From assembly GCA_016213455.1 (NCBI GenBank), contig JACRAG010000468.1, positions 1-7,002 of the forward strand: a stretch of DNA of 7,002 nt, given 5' to 3'. Shown here piece after piece: positions 5,236-7,002 of the stretch. Position numbers and translations under genes: made by a program. The stretch comes from Anaerolineae bacterium. Its GTDB lineage: Bacteria; Chloroflexota; Anaerolineae; Anaerolineales; Anaerolineaceae. Each line of letters starts with the position of its first letter. Positions within the stretch are counted from its first letter, which is position 1. The notes beneath the pieces are model-generated. The model did not search any database. It was not told the DNA's origin and worked only from the letters and a program-made list of their open reading frames with translations.

Positions 5236-6744
5236 TCATTCACCCCTCTGAGGTGGTTGGAGCGCGCCGAAACCAGCTTCACCCTTGCGCGCCAACGGGT
5301 CCGTCCAGGACTCAATCGCGGTTTCACGGTGATACTGTGGGATGACAAAGCGTTCCGCCAGGTTGGGCAGGGTGGTAAGCCGGTAGATCGCCTCGACCTC
5401 CTTTGGATTGGTGCCGGCCTCATCCAGCAGTTCCATGGTTTTCCTGTCCACCTCACCCTCCACGCTCTTGCGGCGCATATAGGTGCGAACGGCCAGGAGC
5501 TTGCGCAAGATCCCGCGAATGACCGCCTCATTGCCCCCCGAGAACAGATTAGCCAGGTATTGGATGGGCAGGCGGGCGTCGTCCAAATGGTCAAATAACT
5601 CGAAGTCGCGCGAGTCCGGAGATATCTTCAGCTTATACAGCTCTTCCTCGACGACGCTCACCACCGGGGATAAGGGCGGGATGTAATACATCATCGCCAT
5701 CGTGCGGTATTCCGGGTGCAGCGGGAGCGCCAGCTCCCAAACTTTGACGAACTTGTAAGCGGGGGAATTTTGCGCGGCGCTGATCCAACTGTCCTCGATG
5801 CCGTTCTTGCGTGCGGCGGCAATCACCTCGGGATCAGATGGATCGAGAATGACCGCGCGGTGGGCTTCAACCAACTGATCATCGGGCACCATGGCCGACT
5901 GCGGGATGCGGTCAGCGTCGTAGAGCAGCACCCCCATGTAGCGGATGCGCCCCACGCAGGAGTGCGCGCAAGCCGGGGCCTGGCCGGTCTCCAGGCGAGG
6001 GAAGCACAGGAGGCACTTCTCCGACTTGCCGGTCGACCAATTGTAATAGACCTTCTTGTAGGGACAGGCCGCCACGCACATCCGCCAGGCGCGGCACTTG
6101 TTCTCGTTTACCAGCACCACCCCGTCCTCAGCGCGTTTGTAAATTGCGCCGGAAGGGCAGGCCGCCACGCAGGCCGGGTTGAGACAGTGGTTGCAGATGC
6201 GCGGCATGTAATTGAAGACAATGCGCTCCAGCTCCTGCATCTGTTCACGCACGCTTTCTGGTACGCCGGCCATGTTGGGATCGTTCCAGGCGTAGGTGTT
6301 CGAACCGCCCAGGTCGTCATCCCAATTCGGGCCTCTTTGAATATTGATCGGCTCTCCGGTGACCATCGAGATGGGGATGGCGGTCGGCTGGTCGTTCGAG
6401 GCGGGGGCATTGAACAGGTCTTGATACCGAAAAGTGAACGGCTCGTAATAATCATCCATCTCGGGAAGCGAGGGATTGTAAAACAACTTCATCAACCCGC
6501 CCAGTTTGGAGTGCAGACGCAAACGGAGCGTCTTTCCGTCATATACCCATCCGCCGTTAAAGCGCTCCTGGCTTTCCCATTGGGTCGGGTAGCCGGTGCC
6601 TGGGCGGGTCTCAACGTTGTTCCACCACATGTACTCGGCCCCTTTGCGGTCCGTCCACAGGTTCTTGCAGGCCACCGAGCAGGTATGGCATCCAATGCAC
6701 TTATCCAGGTGAAAAAGCATGCTCATATGAGCGCGAACGTTCAT
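5236..6744 (-). CDS. narH: Respiratory nitrate reductase beta (iron-sulfur) subunit
   Basis: NarH passes electrons from the NarI hemes to NarG through four FeS clusters. The product is 502 residues, against about 512 in E. coli. All cysteine groups are present: C16, C19, C22, C26; C184, C187, C192, C196; C217, C223, C227; and C244, C247, C259, C263. In the CRAWRMC motif, W220 stands where a fourth cysteine would be; in known NarH this makes one cluster [3Fe-4S], so that feature is kept. The NarH-specific C-terminal domain fills about residues 380-490, including LPIQYLANLFSGG. The ATG start is supported by a GAGGAGG ribosome binding site at 6749-6755, and the N-terminus places the first ferredoxin motif exactly as in E. 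coli. The TGA stop lies one base before narJ. No residue needed for function appears to be missing. Confidence 0.98.
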   Translation of the reverse strand: MNVRAHMSMLFHLDKCIGCHTCSVACKNLWTDRKGAEYMWWNNVETRPGTGYPTQWESQERFNGGWVYDGKTLRLRLHSKLGGLMKLFYNPSLPEMDDYYEPFTFRYQDLFNAPASNDQPTAIPISMVTGEPINIQRGPNWDDDLGGSNTYAWNDPNMAGVPESVREQMQELERIVFNYMPRICNHCLNPACVAACPSGAIYKRAEDGVVLVNENKCRAWRMCVAACPYKKVYYNWSTGKSEKCLLCFPRLETGQAPACAHSCVGRIRYMGVLLYDADRIPQSAMVPDDQLVEAHRAVILDPSDPEVIAAARKNGIEDSWISAAQNSPAYKFVKVWELALPLHPEYRTMAMMYYIPPLSPVVSVVEEELYKLKISPDSRDFELFDHLDDARLPIQYLANLFSGGNEAVIRGILRKLLAVRTYMRRKSVEGEVDRKTMELLDEAGTNPKEVEAIYRLTTLPNLAERFVIPQYHRETAIESWTDPLARKGEAGFGALQPPQRGE

Positions 6745-6762
6745 TTGGCCTCCTCGGTCTGG

Positions 6763-7002
6763 CTAAAATCCGGGCGTCTCAATCCGGCGGACAAAAACAG
6801 TGGTGTCGCGGTTGACCCCGGTTGGACCCCAATAATTGAAAGCATAGGTGAACTGGGCATACCCGCCGGACATCAGCACCGGTTTGAGCCGGGCGCGGGT
6901 GAGGCTGTTGTTCATCCCGGCCCGCTTGCCACGCGACGGAGATTTGGGAATGCCCACGGTGCGTTCGGTGGCGTGATAAATGAAGACAGCGCCCGCAGGA
7001 AT
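6763..7002 (-). CDS. narG: Respiratory nitrate reductase alpha subunit, C-terminal fragment (5' part outside window)
   Basis: These are the last 79 codons of NarG plus a TAG stop; the reading frame is open to the window edge. NarG carries the bis-MGD molybdenum cofactor and an FeS cluster, and reduces nitrate to nitrite with electrons received through NarH. The visible end contains a YHATER motif, an NNSLTR stretch, and SGGYAQ followed by [13 protein letters not shown]. These match the conserved C-terminal tail of NarG (E. coli has YHAQER and a GGYAH...FNYYG..GSNRD block, recalled from memory). The catalytic centre, the N-terminal cluster and any Tat signal lie outside the window, so the side of the membrane on which the enzyme works cannot be judged. 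The gene ends 18 bp before narH. Identity is well supported by the tail and by the following narHJI. Confidence 0.95.
   Translation of the reverse strand: MPAGAVFIYHATERTVGIPKSPSRGKRAGMNNSLTRARLKPVLMSGGYAQFTYAFNYWGPTGVNRDTTVFVRRIETPGF

Overview
The window holds the 3' part of a respiratory nitrate reductase operon, all on the minus strand, so transcription runs from position 7002 towards 1. It looks like a bacterium capable of anaerobic nitrate respiration. Membrane-bound NarGHI with a short NarJ, an FmdE-family protein and a CxxC DUF1858 domain would fit an anaerobic or facultative lineage such as Chloroflexota. That placement is a weak inference; nothing in the window fixes the taxon.

Reading in the direction of transcription, 7002-6763 is the C-terminal end of narG (molybdenum catalytic subunit). 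Next come narH (6744-5236, iron-sulfur subunit), narJ (5234-4701, assembly chaperone), narI (4704-3991, cytochrome b membrane anchor) and a narK-type nitrate/nitrite transporter (3994-2630). Junctions are tight: 18 bp between narG and narH, 1 bp between narH and narJ, ATGA overlaps at narJ/narI and narI/narK, and a 29-base overlap between narK and the next gene. This is one transcription and translation unit.

The accessory tail begins at 2658. It contains an FmdE-family protein with a C-terminal four-cysteine zinc motif (2658-2029), a DUF1858 redox-disulfide domain fused to a VOC/glyoxalase-fold domain (1998-1336), a hemerythrin-like HHE protein (1287-730) and mobA (737-90), which makes the guanine dinucleotide form of the molybdenum cofactor that NarG needs. 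A last short open frame (58-1) runs off the left edge.

Together the genes cover nitrate uptake and nitrite export (NarK), quinol-dependent nitrate reduction (NarGHI), cofactor loading (NarJ, MobA and possibly the FmdE-like protein) and plausibly defence against nitrosative damage (the DUF1858 protein plus hemerythrin). The most interesting part is this tail. It resembles the two halves of a RIC/ScdA/YtfE iron-sulfur repair protein placed on adjacent genes, in the same reading frame and separated by a single stop codon. Base composition also falls near position 2000, so the tail may have a different history from the nar genes. No stretch longer than about 50 bases lacks a gene, and I see no RNA gene, mobile element, CRISPR array or convincing terminator.
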